DNA of 64,000 nucleotides from Gammaproteobacteria bacterium (GTDB lineage Bacteria; Pseudomonadota; Gammaproteobacteria; Steroidobacterales; Steroidobacteraceae): contig PLUE01000008.1 of NCBI GenBank assembly GCA_003164785.1, positions 26,089 to 90,088 of the forward strand. Reading direction: 5' to 3'. The notes under the pieces were generated by a model. It saw only the letters and a program-made list of their open reading frames with translations. It searched no databases and was not told the origin of the DNA. Numbering within the stretch: the stretch's first letter is position 1; each line of letters starts with the position of its first letter. A program made the position numbers and the translations under genes. Positions 38,011 to 49,115 of this stretch are shown here, piece after piece.

Positions 38011-41000
38011 TCCACTGGATCTGTCAAGGTCGGCGCAAAGCCGCGTGCGCGCAACAACGCGTCGATTTCCGGATCTCTGCCGCGAAAATTGCGGTACGCC
38101 CGAGCCGGATCCACGCTGTTGCCCGTGCGCATGATGTCATCGCGCAGCCGCTTTGCAATGCTTTTATCGAAAGGATCGCCCGCCTCCACGAAGGCATCGA
38201 ACGCGTCATGGTCGAGCACCTCCGCCCACAGATAGCTGTAATAGCCCGCGGAGTAGGCATCGCTGGCGAATATGTGGGCGAACTGCGGCGTCCGATGGCG
38301 CATGACCACTTCCTCGGGCATCCCGAGCGCCGCGAGGGTCTCGCGTTCGAACGCCTCCGGATCGGGCACGGGATCCGTCGCCAGGTGCAGGCTCATATCG
38401 ACCAGAGCCGCCGCCAGGTATTCGACCGTGGCAAATCCTTGGTTGAATGTCCTGGCGGATTTGACCTTCGCCACCAGATCAGGAGGCATCGAAGCGCCTG
38501 TCGCGTAGTGCACCGCGAAACGCGACAGCAGTTCCGGCGTCGCCAACCAGTTCTCGTGAAGCTGCGAGGGAAACTCGACGAAATCGCGCACCACCCGCGT
38601 GCCGGACAGTGACGGGAACGGGACGCTCGAGTTCAGGCTATGCAAGGCATGGCCGAACTCGTGGAACAACGTGACCGCATCATCCCAGCTGATGAGAATG
38701 GGATCCGCGCCATCGGTCGTCACGAAATTCGTGTTGTTGGACACGATCGGCGAGACGCCCGCCAATCCATCCTGATCCCGGTACTCGCTCATCCATGCAC
38801 CGGAGTTCTTGCCCGGACGCGCATAGGGATCGAAATACCATAATCCCACGTGGCCTCCCGCCTCGGACCTGACCTCCCACACCCGCACATCCGGCGTATG
38901 CACCGGCAGCCCATCGACGAGTGAAAACGTGAAGCCGTAGAGCCGCCGTGCGACCCAAAACATCCCCTCGCGCAGCTTCTCGAGCTGCAGGTAGGGCTTG
39001 ACCTCATTCATGTCCAGATCGAATTTTTCCTGGCGGACCTTTTCGGCGTAGAACCGATAATCCCACGCTTCGATCTTGATGCCGCTCCCGGTCGCATCCG
39101 CGATGGTCTGCATGTCCGCCACCTCTTCGCGCACCCGGGCCACCGCTGCGGGCCACACCCTCGTCAACAACGCCAAGGCGCTCTCCGGGGTTCCCGCCAT
39201 GCTGTCCGCGAGCCGCCAATGCGCATGGGTCGGGTAGCCGAGCAATGTCGCGCGCGCCCTGCGCAGGGCCAGAATCTCCGTGATGATCTTTTTGTTGTCG
39301 TGCTCGCCGCCGTTGTTGCCGCGGTTGTAATACGCGCGCCACACCCGCTCGCGCAAATCGCGACGCTCCGCATGGGTCAGGAACGGCTCCATGGCCGAGC
39401 GCGTATTCAAAATCGCCCATTGTCCGGGCCGCCCCAATGCCGTCGCCGCCGAGGCTGCAGCCGCACACTGCGCCTCAGGCAGCCCTGCCAGATCCGCCCG
39501 ATCGGTGACGTACAAGGCATGGCCCGCCTCATCCGCCAACAGGTTCTGACCGAAGTTGGCGAACAAGCCGGCGAGCCGCTCGTTGATCTCACCCACCTGA
39601 GCCTTGGCGGTGGAATTCAGCTTCGCACCGGCGCGCACGAAGCTCGTGTGGTAATGCCAACACAGGCGCTGCTGCACGGCCGACAATCCCGAGTCCACCT
39701 CGAGACTCTGGCGATACACCGACACGATGCGTGCGAACAATTTGCCGTTCTGCGTGACGGCGTCGTGAAACGCCGCGATTTTCGGCCCCATCTCCCGTTC
39801 GACCGCCTGAAAGTCCCCGGTGTTCATGCTCGACGACCAGATGTCGTAGATTGTGTTCACTCGATTGAAAGCGTGTCCCGCCCGCTCCAATGCGACCAGC
39901 GTGTTGTCGAAAGTCGGTGCCGACACGTCGCTGGCGATCTCGTCGACCTCGGCAAGCTTCTGCGCCATCGCCGCCTCGAGCGCGGGCTTGAAGTCCGACA
40001 CGCGCACGTGATCGAACGGCGGAACGCCGCCATACGGGCCGGCCCACGGCGCAAGCAATGCGCTGGCCTCGAATGTACTCTTCCAAATGGACTTCACTCG
40101 TGTCCTCGTCGTTTCGTACGGGCCCGCCTCCACCACCCGCTCGCCACCTTCCAGCGATAGATGATGCAGGACCGACCGATAACCAATGTAGGCGTCCGTC
40201 AACCATTGCGCGGTGGCGGCGTCCAAGATGCCGGCCCCAGCCAGACCTTCGAGCTGGCGAATATTATCCGAATGCACGAGCAGTTCCGGATGGTCGGCGG
40301 CCGATGCCAGAACCCAATATTGCACCAGGAATTCTATATCAGCCATGCCGCCAGCATCCTGCTTGATGTCGAACTGTCCCGCGCCGGCACGCGAAAGCTC
40401 ACGGCGCATGCGCATGCGCATGTCCGCCACATCGGCGCGCAACGTGTCCCGATGGACGGCGCCGCGCAGCGTCCGCTCACGAGCCTCCTCGAATCGTCGA
40501 CGCAGGCCGGCATCGCCCGCGACTGCCCGTGCACGCAGCAAGGCCTGATGCTCCCACGTCCACGCGTCCTGCAATTGATACCGTTCGAAACTATCGATGC
40601 CCGTCATCAGAAACCCGCCCTTGCCGTTCGGGCGCAATCGCATGTCGACCTCGTACAATCGTCCGGCGGCCGAATGCATGGTGAGCAAATGCACGATGCG
40701 CTGCCCGAGACGGAGGAAGAACACCGTGTTGTCCAGCGGTCGCTCACCCTGGGTTTGTTGATTCTCGCCGCTCGAATCGTGCAGAAACACGAGGTCGAGA
40801 TCGGATCCGTAGCCCAACTCCAGTCCGCCCAGTTTGCCGTAACCCGCAACCGCAACCCGGACGACGCGCGACTCCGCGCCGCAGACCGGTATCCCATACA
40901 TGGCGGTCATCTGGTCCCAAGCGAGCGCCACGCAGCGCTCGATGATCAACTCGGCGATGTCGGTCAGACGGTCGCTCACCCGCATCAATGGCAGACGTCC

Positions 41001-42947
41001 GGTGAGGTCCGCATAGGCGACACAGAAGACGGCGACTTTCTGAAACTGACGCAGTGCCTCCACCTGCCTCTCGACGTCCTCGGCGGGCAACCGCTCGGTC
41101 CGCGCCTCGAGTTCGCGCAGGAAGCTGTCCCGCGACGGCAGTTCGTCAAATGCATGGGGATCGATCAATTCATCGAGCAACAGTGGAAAATCGGCCACCT
41201 GACCCGCCAGAAAACCGCTGACCGCGCACAAATCGATGAGACGGTCGAGCGCCGGCGGCTGCTCTTTCAGCAACGCCAGATACGAGGATCGCGCGCCGAT
41301 CGCCTCCAGCACCCGCAGCACTCGTTGCACCACCGTCGCGGGCACGGAATGCAGGGCTGCCGCCCTCAACAGGCGGCCCAATATCACGTGCACACGCCGA
41401 CGCGCTGCTTCATCCAGGCGCCGGTAGGGCGCCGCGTGCCGGTAGCCGTCGAGCAGCGCGGTGACCGCCGCAATATCTTGGGCGGGAAACCCGATCGCGG
41501 CCAGTTCGTCGTCGATCTTGACTCCCTCCGATGCAAGCCATTCCAACGCGCCGTCCCCATCCCTGCGCTGCGCGTCCGGGCCGCCGAAGACGAGCGCCTC
41601 GAAATTACCGGCAACCTGGCGGCGGGCCGCATCGATGCGCGCCGCCGCTGCCCGCCAGTCCGGCAGGCCCATGTTCAATGCCACCCGGGCGCAATCCACG
41701 GGATCCTCGGGAAGCGAATGCGTCTGCTCGTCGCGCAGCATCTGTACCGCGTTTTCGGCCTTGCGCAACACGAGGTAGGCCTCGTGCAACTGGGCGACGG
41801 TGCTCTTCGGCAAGAGCTTGGACCCCGCCAGCAACGGCAACACGCTCAGCAACGAAGCGTTCTGCAGCCGCTGATCGCTGCCGCCGCGCACCAACTGCAA
41901 CGATTGCACGATGAACTCGATTTCTCGAATGCCGCCCGCGCCCAGCTTCAGATGCTGGTCGAGTTCCCGCCGGGCCACGTCACGCGCAATCAGCGCCTTC
42001 ATCTCCCGCAACGAGTCGAACACACCGAAATCCAGGTACCGGCGATAGACGAACGGCCGCACGAACTCCCGGTTCGCGGCCAAGTAGGCGTCGATGCCGA
42101 CGACGGGCCGCGCCTTGATCCAGGCGTAGCGCTCCCAGTCGCGCCCATGCTCCTGCAGATAATTCTCCAACGACGCGAGGCTCACGACCAGAGCCCCGCT
42201 GTCTCCGAAGGGACGCAATCGCATGTCGACCCGGAACACGAAACCGTCCTCCGTTCTCGCGTCGAGCAGCCGGATCGTTTCCCGGCCCAGCCGGTTGAAA
42301 TATTCCGCGTTGTCGATCGAACTCGCGCCGTCGGTATCTCCACCTTCCCCGTAGAGCAGGACCAGATCGATGTCCGAGGAGAAATTCAATTCCCGACCAC
42401 CGAGCTTGCCCATGGCCACCACGATGAAGGGCACCTCCCCGCCGGCTGCATTACGCGGCTTGCCGAATGGCGCTTGGAGATGGCATCGTGCCGCCGCACT
42501 GGCTGCTCGAATGCACCCCTCCGCCAGATCCGACACCGAGTGCAGCGTCTCGATCACATCTGCGTGTCCCGCGATGTCGCGCCACGCAATGCGCACCATC
42601 TCGCGCCGACGCCACTCCCGCAGCACGTGTTGCACGTCCGCAGGGGTGGCGCCGGACGATGCGCGCCGCTCATACGCGTCGCTGGCGGCTCGTGCAGCCG
42701 TGGTGTCATCGTGTCGAGCGACCCATCCGAGACACCCCGGGTCCTGCATGAGTGCAGATGCCACGAATTCGCTGGCCGCCGCGACCGACGGCAACTCGCC
42801 CCGCAGCAAAGGCGGGAGCAACCGGTAACCGGCCACCAGCACGGGCACGCTGCTGGCGCGCTCCCACCAACGCAGCAGCGGCTCCTGCAACGGCGCAGGC
42901 ACGAGTCCGAGCGGCAGCACCGGAATCGTTTCGGCGGCCGAACTCAT
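38007..42947 (-). CDS. glnE: GlnE-Dcp fusion: glutamine-synthetase adenylyltransferase/adenylyl-removing enzyme joined to M3 peptidyl-dipeptidase
   Basis: One uninterrupted frame of 1646 codons encodes two normally separate enzymes. Residues 1 to about 960 are a full GlnE: the adenylyl-removing nucleotidyltransferase motif GKLGGRELNFSSDIDLVLLY at about 180-200, and the adenylyltransferase motif GYGKLGGLELGYGSDLDLVFL at about 700-720, each with its paired Asp. GlnE homology reaches its natural end (RVKSIWKSTFE). The frame then continues directly as a complete Dcp-type oligopeptidase (LLAPWAGPYGGVPPFDHV to GFAPTLTDP) with zinc motif FHEFGHALH at about 1425-1433. GlnE adjusts glutamine synthetase to nitrogen status; Dcp removes C-terminal dipeptides. 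The ATG at 42947 fits the GlnE N terminus; the frame stays open 40 codons further without homology. No frameshift or stop is visible at the joint. Confidence 0.9.
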   Translation of the reverse strand: MSSAAETIPVLPLGLVPAPLQEPLLRWWERASSVPVLVAGYRLLPPLLRGELPSVAAASEFVASALMQDPGCLGWVARHDDTTAARAASDAYERRASSGATPADVQHVLREWRRREMVRIAWRDIAGHADVIETLHSVSDLAEGCIRAASAAARCHLQAPFGKPRNAAGGEVPFIVVAMGKLGGRELNFSSDIDLVLLYGEGGDTDGASSIDNAEYFNRLGRETIRLLDARTEDGFVFRVDMRLRPFGDSGALVVSLASLENYLQEHGRDWERYAWIKARPVVGIDAYLAANREFVRPFVYRRYLDFGVFDSLREMKALIARDVARRELDQHLKLGAGGIREIEFIVQSLQLVRGGSDQRLQNASLLSVLPLLAGSKLLPKSTVAQLHEAYLVLRKAENAVQMLRDEQTHSLPEDPVDCARVALNMGLPDWRAAAARIDAARRQVAGNFEALVFGGPDAQRRDGDGALEWLASEGVKIDDELAAIGFPAQDIAAVTALLDGYRHAAPYRRLDEAARRRVHVILGRLLRAAALHSVPATVVQRVLRVLEAIGARSSYLALLKEQPPALDRLIDLCAVSGFLAGQVADFPLLLDELIDPHAFDELPSRDSFLRELEARTERLPAEDVERQVEALRQFQKVAVFCVAYADLTGRLPLMRVSDRLTDIAELIIERCVALAWDQMTAMYGIPVCGAESRVVRVAVAGYGKLGGLELGYGSDLDLVFLHDSSGENQQTQGERPLDNTVFFLRLGQRIVHLLTMHSAAGRLYEVDMRLRPNGKGGFLMTGIDSFERYQLQDAWTWEHQALLRARAVAGDAGLRRRFEEARERTLRGAVHRDTLRADVADMRMRMRRELSRAGAGQFDIKQDAGGMADIEFLVQYWVLASAADHPELLVHSDNIRQLEGLAGAGILDAATAQWLTDAYIGYRSVLHHLSLEGGERVVEAGPYETTRTRVKSIWKSTFEASALLAPWAGPYGGVPPFDHVRVSDFKPALEAAMAQKLAEVDEIASDVSAPTFDNTLVALERAGHAFNRVNTIYDIWSSSMNTGDFQAVEREMGPKIAAFHDAVTQNGKLFARIVSVYRQSLEVDSGLSAVQQRLCWHYHTSFVRAGAKLNSTAKAQVGEINERLAGLFANFGQNLLADEAGHALYVTDRADLAGLPEAQCAAAASAATALGRPGQWAILNTRSAMEPFLTHAERRDLRERVWRAYYNRGNNGGEHDNKKIITEILALRRARATLLGYPTHAHWRLADSMAGTPESALALLTRVWPAAVARVREEVADMQTIADATGSGIKIEAWDYRFYAEKVRQEKFDLDMNEVKPYLQLEKLREGMFWVARRLYGFTFSLVDGLPVHTPDVRVWEVRSEAGGHVGLWYFDPYARPGKNSGAWMSEYRDQDGLAGVSPIVSNNTNFVTTDGADPILISWDDAVTLFHEFGHALHSLNSSVPFPSLSGTRVVRDFVEFPSQLHENWLATPELLSRFAVHYATGASMPPDLVAKVKSARTFNQGFATVEYLAAALVDMSLHLATDPVPDPEAFERETLAALGMPEEVVMRHRTPQFAHIFASDAYSAGYYSYLWAEVLDHDAFDAFVEAGDPFDKSIAKRLRDDIMRTGNSVDPARAYRNFRGRDPEIDALLRARGFAPTLTDPVE
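40056..40070 (-). promoter_or_regulatory. Possible internal translation start for the Dcp part
   Basis: At the GlnE-Dcp joint, GAGG (40070-40067) is followed after 8 bases by an in-frame TTG (40058). Initiation there would give a free Dcp of 683 residues, close to the 681 of E. coli. The signal is only a four-base match and a weak start codon. Confidence 0.3.
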
Positions 42948-43281
42948 CGCACCGCCGCGATGAAAAGTCGTGGAAACGGCAACAACACGGCCCCGACCAT
43001 GGCCGGGTGATCGCGCACCGGTCGCGTCCGCTGATCTTCGAAGGTTACGTACTGGGCCGCCGACCAATTCACGGGTGCACAGCCGCCGTACGGAGCGTCC
43101 CGATTCCCTCGATTGACATCGTGCGCATGAAAATCCCTGAGCAGCCGAGGACAGCTGCGGATGTTAGCAGCAGGCTCGCCGCGACGACGCGATACGAATG
43201 TTGCGATGCGGCAAGGTTTCCCATCCCATCCCCTATTCTGGGGGGGTTGTGGTGACGTTCGCGCTTGCGCATAGTCGCAAC
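42948..43281. other. 334-bp intergenic region between divergent glnE-dcp and mltC
   Basis: No gene is seen here. It should hold both divergent promoters, but I find no convincing -35/-10 pair. A run of seven G at 43240-43246 and a small CCCC/GGGG hairpin around it are the only visible structures. Frames on both strands are open but show no homology. Confidence 0.5.
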
Positions 43282-44496
43282 ATGCGCACGGCAATTTTTC
43301 GGGCCTTTGTCATCGTCACGGCCGCGACCGTCAGCGCGAGCTGCGCCACGTCGAAAATCGTCGGCAAGAACGTTCAACGGGTCGTCAACGGCCAGCCCGT
43401 GGATCAGACGGGCCTTTCCGACGCGATGGCGTCCGACACGAAGGTCATCGAGGCGAGCCTGCAGCAGATGCGGCGCAAGTTCGCGGAGGCGCTCGCGCAG
43501 TTGAAGGGAAACGTTCAGAAGCGCTGGGGACAGAGCGACACCAAAGTCGCGGACCGGACGGTGTATGTGAAATATACCCAGGACTATGACAGTCGCGTCG
43601 TGACGGACTTTGACCACGGATCCCTGACGATCGAAACGCTGGACCAGAAGGACCCCAAAGGAAGCCTGAAGATCGCCATCGTGTCCGCGCTGATGACCTC
43701 GAACGATCCCGCGTCCGTGGATCTGTTCACGGACAAGGACGTCGCGGTCGACGACAACCGCAGACCCTATCTATATGGGCTCGTGCACGACAATCAGGGA
43801 AAGCCCATTCGAACGCGCAAACAAGCCGAGCAGTTCGCGCAGTACTTGATCGCCGAGAAGGTCCAAACCCGTCTCGTCACGTCGGAGCAGGGCGGCAAGA
43901 CGGCCCGGTTCGTGAAGCTGACGATGGTCAAGAACTTCGAAGCGAAGGGTGCGGAGCATTACCGTGCCGCCGTCGAGAAATACTCGGCGCAATACCATGT
44001 CAGCCCCAGCCTCGTGCTCGCCATCATGCGCACCGAGAGCAATTTCAATCCCTTTGCGGTGAGTGGCGCGCCGGCCTACGGCCTGATGCAGCTGGTCCCC
44101 ACCAGTGGAGGCCGCGCCGCGCTGAAACGCGTGCAGGGAGTGGAACAGACGCCGTCGCCCGAGTATTTGCTCGACCCCGACCACAACATCGAGTTGGGCG
44201 CCGCCTATCTGGGTGATCTCGGCGACAACGAATTTCGCTCCGTCGACAAGCAGGACTCGCGCGATTATTGCGTCATTGCGGCCTACAACACGGGGGCGCA
44301 CAACGTGACCCGGACATTTGGCGGCGACAAACGCCAAGCCATCGCCAGCATCAATGGTCTCGAACCCCCGGCGTTGTACGAGGAGTTGCGCACCAAATTG
44401 CCCTTCGAGGAGACACGTCAATACGTGGTCCGCGTCACCGGCTATCGCAAGCAGTTCATCGGGATGGCGCCCGCGCCGACCACCACGATGCAATGA
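43282..44496 (+). CDS. mltC: Membrane-bound lytic murein transglycosylase C
   Basis: Lipoprotein that cleaves peptidoglycan glycan strands to 1,6-anhydro products. The 404-residue protein has a signal ending at Cys (TVSASCATSK, with an unusual Ser at -3), an MltC-type N domain (VKYTQDYDSRVVTDFDHGSL, DPASVDLFTDKDV) and a C-terminal SLT domain with catalytic Glu in IMRTESNFNPFAVS (about 252) and YGLMQLVPTSGG, AAYNTGAHNV. The ATG at 43282 starts the signal peptide. Its stop overlaps the response-regulator start (ATGA). Confidence 0.9.
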   Translation: MRTAIFRAFVIVTAATVSASCATSKIVGKNVQRVVNGQPVDQTGLSDAMASDTKVIEASLQQMRRKFAEALAQLKGNVQKRWGQSDTKVADRTVYVKYTQDYDSRVVTDFDHGSLTIETLDQKDPKGSLKIAIVSALMTSNDPASVDLFTDKDVAVDDNRRPYLYGLVHDNQGKPIRTRKQAEQFAQYLIAEKVQTRLVTSEQGGKTARFVKLTMVKNFEAKGAEHYRAAVEKYSAQYHVSPSLVLAIMRTESNFNPFAVSGAPAYGLMQLVPTSGGRAALKRVQGVEQTPSPEYLLDPDHNIELGAAYLGDLGDNEFRSVDKQDSRDYCVIAAYNTGAHNVTRTFGGDKRQAIASINGLEPPALYEELRTKLPFEETRQYVVRVTGYRKQFIGMAPAPTTTMQ

Positions 44497-45119
44497 AAAT
44501 CCTCGTCATCGACGATCATGCCCTGTTCCGTGCCGGATTACGCATGCTGTTGTCGACCATCGGTCACGATGTCACCTGCCTGGAAGCCTCGAATATCGCC
44601 GACGCCGAGACGTTGATCGCATTGCACCCCGACCTGCATATCTGCCTCCTCGACCTCGCGTTGAAGGGCGAGCATGGTCTGGACGCGATTCACGCCATCA
44701 AGGCGAGCGCACCTCAGGTCGCCGTGGTGGTCGTCTCGGGCGTCGAGGAAAGCTCGATGATTCGCCGCTGCATCGATGCCGGCGCCATGAGCTTCATCCC
44801 GAAGAGCGTGGCGCCGGAGGTTCTCACCCTGGCGCTTCAGCATGTTTTGAACGGCGTGGTGTACCTTCCTGAGCAGATCGTCAACGCCATGAGCACGATC
44901 CAGCCGCGGCCCCTGCTGTCTCCGCGCCAGCTGCAGGTACTGCAATGTTTGAGCCGGGGCCTTCCCACGAAGATGATTTCCCGTGAACTCGAGTTATCGG
45001 AACATACGGTCAAGGAATACATTGCCCTGGTGTTTCAGTCGCTCGGCGTGCGAAATCGTACCGAAGCCGTGATAAAGGCCAGCCAACTCCGACTCCAAGA
45101 GCCCGCGGCGCGCCGATGA
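44493..45119 (+). CDS. NarL/FixJ-type response regulator
   Basis: A 208-residue regulator with receiver (acidic IDDH, phospho-acceptor Asp in CLLDLALKGEHG, Lys in FIPKSV) and a C-terminal LuxR-type helix-turn-helix (LSPRQLQVLQCLSRGLPTK, ELSEHTVKEYIALVFQSLGV). The start at 44493 overlaps the mltC stop and the stop overlaps the kinase start, so the three genes are coupled. The target genes are unknown; cell-wall control is suggested by mltC. Confidence 0.9.
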   Translation: MKILVIDDHALFRAGLRMLLSTIGHDVTCLEASNIADAETLIALHPDLHICLLDLALKGEHGLDAIHAIKASAPQVAVVVVSGVEESSMIRRCIDAGAMSFIPKSVAPEVLTLALQHVLNGVVYLPEQIVNAMSTIQPRPLLSPRQLQVLQCLSRGLPTKMISRELELSEHTVKEYIALVFQSLGVRNRTEAVIKASQLRLQEPAARR

Positions 45120-46951
45120 GCCTGCTGCCCGCCGACCTCGAGTCGCCGGCGGTGGCGAAACGCGAGATATTGGTCGAACTCGTCCGCCTGCATGCGCACG
45201 CTCTGCTGCGGATGCCATGGGTCCAGACCGTCCTGGTCTTAGGGATCGGCCTGGTCATCCGCTCGCACGTTCGGCCGGATATTTTCCTGGGCTGGGGCGC
45301 GCTGACGATCGGAATGGAGGTCTTTCGCGCCCGCTATGCAGCCCGGCTGCTCAGGCTGGGACCCGAAGTCGATCCCAACCACGCGCACACGGTTTTCGTG
45401 ACGCTCGCCGGCATCTCGGGGGCGTTCATCGGGACAGGCTCGGTCATTTTTTTGCCGCTGTTGCCGGCCCAGTCTCAGGCACTGTTCGGCGCGATCCTGA
45501 TGGCAATTCCGGCCGCCGGCGTCGCCGTGGCACAGTCCTCGCGCTACATGGTGGGCGCCTATGCGGTGGCGATCCTGCTGCCAGGCTCACTGACGTGGGG
45601 GTTCCTGCATGCGAGTCAGTTCCTCGGTGTAACGGTGCTGACGACCCTCCTGTGCACCGTACTGATCCTGGTCGCGGCGGACGGCGACAAGTTATTGTTG
45701 CGCTCGATACTCATCCGCCACGACCGCGACCGCCTGGTACGCGACCTGGAACAACGCAATGCCGATGTCCGCGCCGCCATGGAGCTCGCAGAGCAATCGG
45801 CCCAGGCACGAGCGCGGGTGCTGGCAGCCGCCAGTCATGACCTGCGCCAGCCGCTGCATGCCCTGTCCGTGTACAGCGCGGTGCTCGCCGCCCGACCCTC
45901 CCCCGACACGCTGAGCGAGGTCAGCCACAACATCGACCAGATCGTGCGCGCGCTGGGCAATTTGTTGAACGGATTGCTCGACCTATCCCGGCTGTCCGCG
46001 GGCTATTACGTTCCAGAGCGGCACGCCGTAAGTCTCGACACCCTGGTCTCGGGCGTCTGCGCGGAATATCGAAGTCCCGCCGCGCAAAAGGGACTCGTCA
46101 TCACCGAGGAACTGACCCCCGTGCGCCTGATGGGCGATCCCGTGGCCATCGGCCGCATCATCCGGAATCTCATGGACAACGCGGTCAAATACACCGACGC
46201 CGGCGCCATACGGGTCGGGATTCAAGTGCAGCTTCGTGGCGGGGACACGTGGGCGGCGATCAGCGTGTGCGATACCGGCAGGGGCATACCCGCCGCCGAA
46301 CAACGGCGCGTATTCGAGGAATTCTATCAACTCGACAATCCAGGGCGGGATCGCAGCAAGGGCGTCGGACTGGGCCTGGCAATCGTCCAGCGCCTTTGCG
46401 AGTTGATCGGCGCCGACGTGACGCTGGAATCGAAGGTCGGCGATGGCACCTGCTTTCGGCTGGCACTGCCCGTGGTCGCGCCGGTCGCGGCCCCGCACAA
46501 GGAGGCAGCGGTGGCCGCGGCGGAGTCCTCGTTGATATCGAAGCGGGTGTATGTCGTCGATGACGAACGCGACATTCTCACCAGCATGCGCACGTTGCTC
46601 ACCCTGTGGGGCATCGACGTCGCCACCGCCGGAACACCGGACGAGGCAACCCGGCTCTTCGACACGCAGGGGCCGCCCAACCTGATGATCGTCGACCTCA
46701 GGCTCGGCGCGCAGGAGCATGGCGCCGATCTGGCCTGGCGCCTGCAGCAGGTTTACGGCACCTTCCCGATCCTCATCATCACGGGCGAAACGTCCTCGGA
46801 TGCGTTGCTGCAAGCCAACGAGAAGAACTACACCCTGCTCCAAAAGCCCATCGCACCGGAAGTATTGAGGAGTGCGATCGTCGCTGCCGTCGCGCAAGAG
46901 TGCCCCGGCGGCGGCCCAGATCCGAAACTCGATGAGTGCGCGCCAGCCTAA
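45116..46951 (+). CDS. Hybrid sensor histidine kinase with C-terminal receiver
   Basis: A 611-residue kinase. The N-terminal half-dozen membrane helices (about 35-190) have no large periplasmic domain. A coiled segment leads to the His box AAASHDLRQPLHALSVY (about 240), a HATPase domain (RNLMDNAVKYTDAG, CDTGRGIP, GVGLGLAI) and a receiver (VYVVDDERDI, phospho-acceptor in LMIVDLRLG, Lys in LLQKPIAPE). The HDLRQPLHA type is often paired with LuxR-type regulators. ATGA overlap with the regulator gene. The stimulus is unknown. Confidence 0.9.
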   Translation: MSLLPADLESPAVAKREILVELVRLHAHALLRMPWVQTVLVLGIGLVIRSHVRPDIFLGWGALTIGMEVFRARYAARLLRLGPEVDPNHAHTVFVTLAGISGAFIGTGSVIFLPLLPAQSQALFGAILMAIPAAGVAVAQSSRYMVGAYAVAILLPGSLTWGFLHASQFLGVTVLTTLLCTVLILVAADGDKLLLRSILIRHDRDRLVRDLEQRNADVRAAMELAEQSAQARARVLAAASHDLRQPLHALSVYSAVLAARPSPDTLSEVSHNIDQIVRALGNLLNGLLDLSRLSAGYYVPERHAVSLDTLVSGVCAEYRSPAAQKGLVITEELTPVRLMGDPVAIGRIIRNLMDNAVKYTDAGAIRVGIQVQLRGGDTWAAISVCDTGRGIPAAEQRRVFEEFYQLDNPGRDRSKGVGLGLAIVQRLCELIGADVTLESKVGDGTCFRLALPVVAPVAAPHKEAAVAAAESSLISKRVYVVDDERDILTSMRTLLTLWGIDVATAGTPDEATRLFDTQGPPNLMIVDLRLGAQEHGADLAWRLQQVYGTFPILIITGETSSDALLQANEKNYTLLQKPIAPEVLRSAIVAAVAQECPGGGPDPKLDECAPA

Positions 46952-46958
46952 GCGTGCC

Positions 46959-46987
46959 AAAAAAAAGAGCGGACCGAAGTCCGCTCT
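46959..46987 (-). terminator. Intrinsic terminator of groEL with UUCG loop
   Basis: On the minus strand a perfect 9-bp stem AGAGCGGAC / GTCCGCTCT with loop TTCG is followed by about eight T. It lies about 30 bp after the groL stop. The UUCG tetraloop is a very stable fold. On the plus strand it also follows the kinase gene, but without a good T run. Confidence 0.9.
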
Positions 46988-47017
46988 CTTTCAAGACCAA
47001 ATACCCTTTTGGGGGTA

Positions 47018-48676
<1,659 letters not shown>

Positions 48677-48717
48677 CTAAATTGAATTTGTGAAAAAACG
48701 AAAGACCGAAGGAGCTG

Positions 48718-49011
48718 TTACTTGCCTTCGACCACGGCCATGACGTCTTCTTCACGCATGACTACCAACTCATCGCCATCCATCTTCACTTCGGTACCGC
48801 TGTACTTGCCGAAGAGAATCTTGTCGCCGACCTTGAGGTCGAGCGGGCGAATCTCGCCGTTCTCCAAAATCTTGCCCTTGCCGACAGCAACGACTTTTCC
48901 AAACACAGGCTTTTCGGTCGCCGTATCCGGAATGATGATGCCGCCTATGGACTTACGCTCTTCCTCTTCTCGTTTCACGATCACGCGGTCATGAAGGGGA
49001 CGAATCTTCAT
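48718..49011 (-). CDS. groS: Co-chaperonin GroES
   Basis: Ten-kDa lid of the GroEL folding chamber. The 97-residue protein begins [21 protein letters not shown], includes the mobile loop [12 protein letters not shown] and ends with VMAVVEG. It is the first gene of groES-groEL. Confidence 0.99.
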   Translation of the reverse strand: MKIRPLHDRVIVKREEEERKSIGGIIIPDTATEKPVFGKVVAVGKGKILENGEIRPLDLKVGDKILFGKYSGTEVKMDGDELVVMREEDVMAVVEGK

Positions 49012-49061
49012 AAGACAAGACTCCTGATGCTAATACGGTTTTAAAATGAGCAGACGCGTTG

Positions 49062-49088
49062 TTAGCACTCTCTGCTCGAGGCTGCTAA
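49062..49088 (-). promoter_or_regulatory. CIRCE-like operator (HrcA site) of groESL
   Basis: TTAGCACTC, nine bases, then GGCTGCTAA. The CIRCE consensus is TTAGCACTC-N9-GAGTGCTAA; one arm is perfect and the other has two changes. It lies 50 bp before groS and directly after the -10 element, as expected for repression by HrcA. Confidence 0.85.
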
Positions 49089-49115
49089 TCATAGCGGCGA
49101 AATCTGCCACTTCAA
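49088..49115 (-). promoter_or_regulatory. groESL promoter
   Basis: On the minus strand TTGAAG (49115-49110) and TATGAT (49093-49088) are 16 bp apart. The CCCCTTGAA around the -35 element also resembles a heat-shock sigma-32 -35 region. The CIRCE-like site abuts the -10 element. Confidence 0.6.

Noticed and set aside
38007..40058. Annotating dcp as a separate gene
   Set aside because: There is no stop between the GlnE and Dcp parts; a separate product would need the weak internal TTG start, so it is noted only as a possibility.
40161..43010. 949-codon plus-strand frame opposite glnE
   Set aside because: It mirrors the glnE coding strand, has shadow-like composition and no known domain.
42948..43067. 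40-codon N-terminal extension of the GlnE frame
   Set aside because: No homology, and the ATG at 42947 matches the usual GlnE N terminus.
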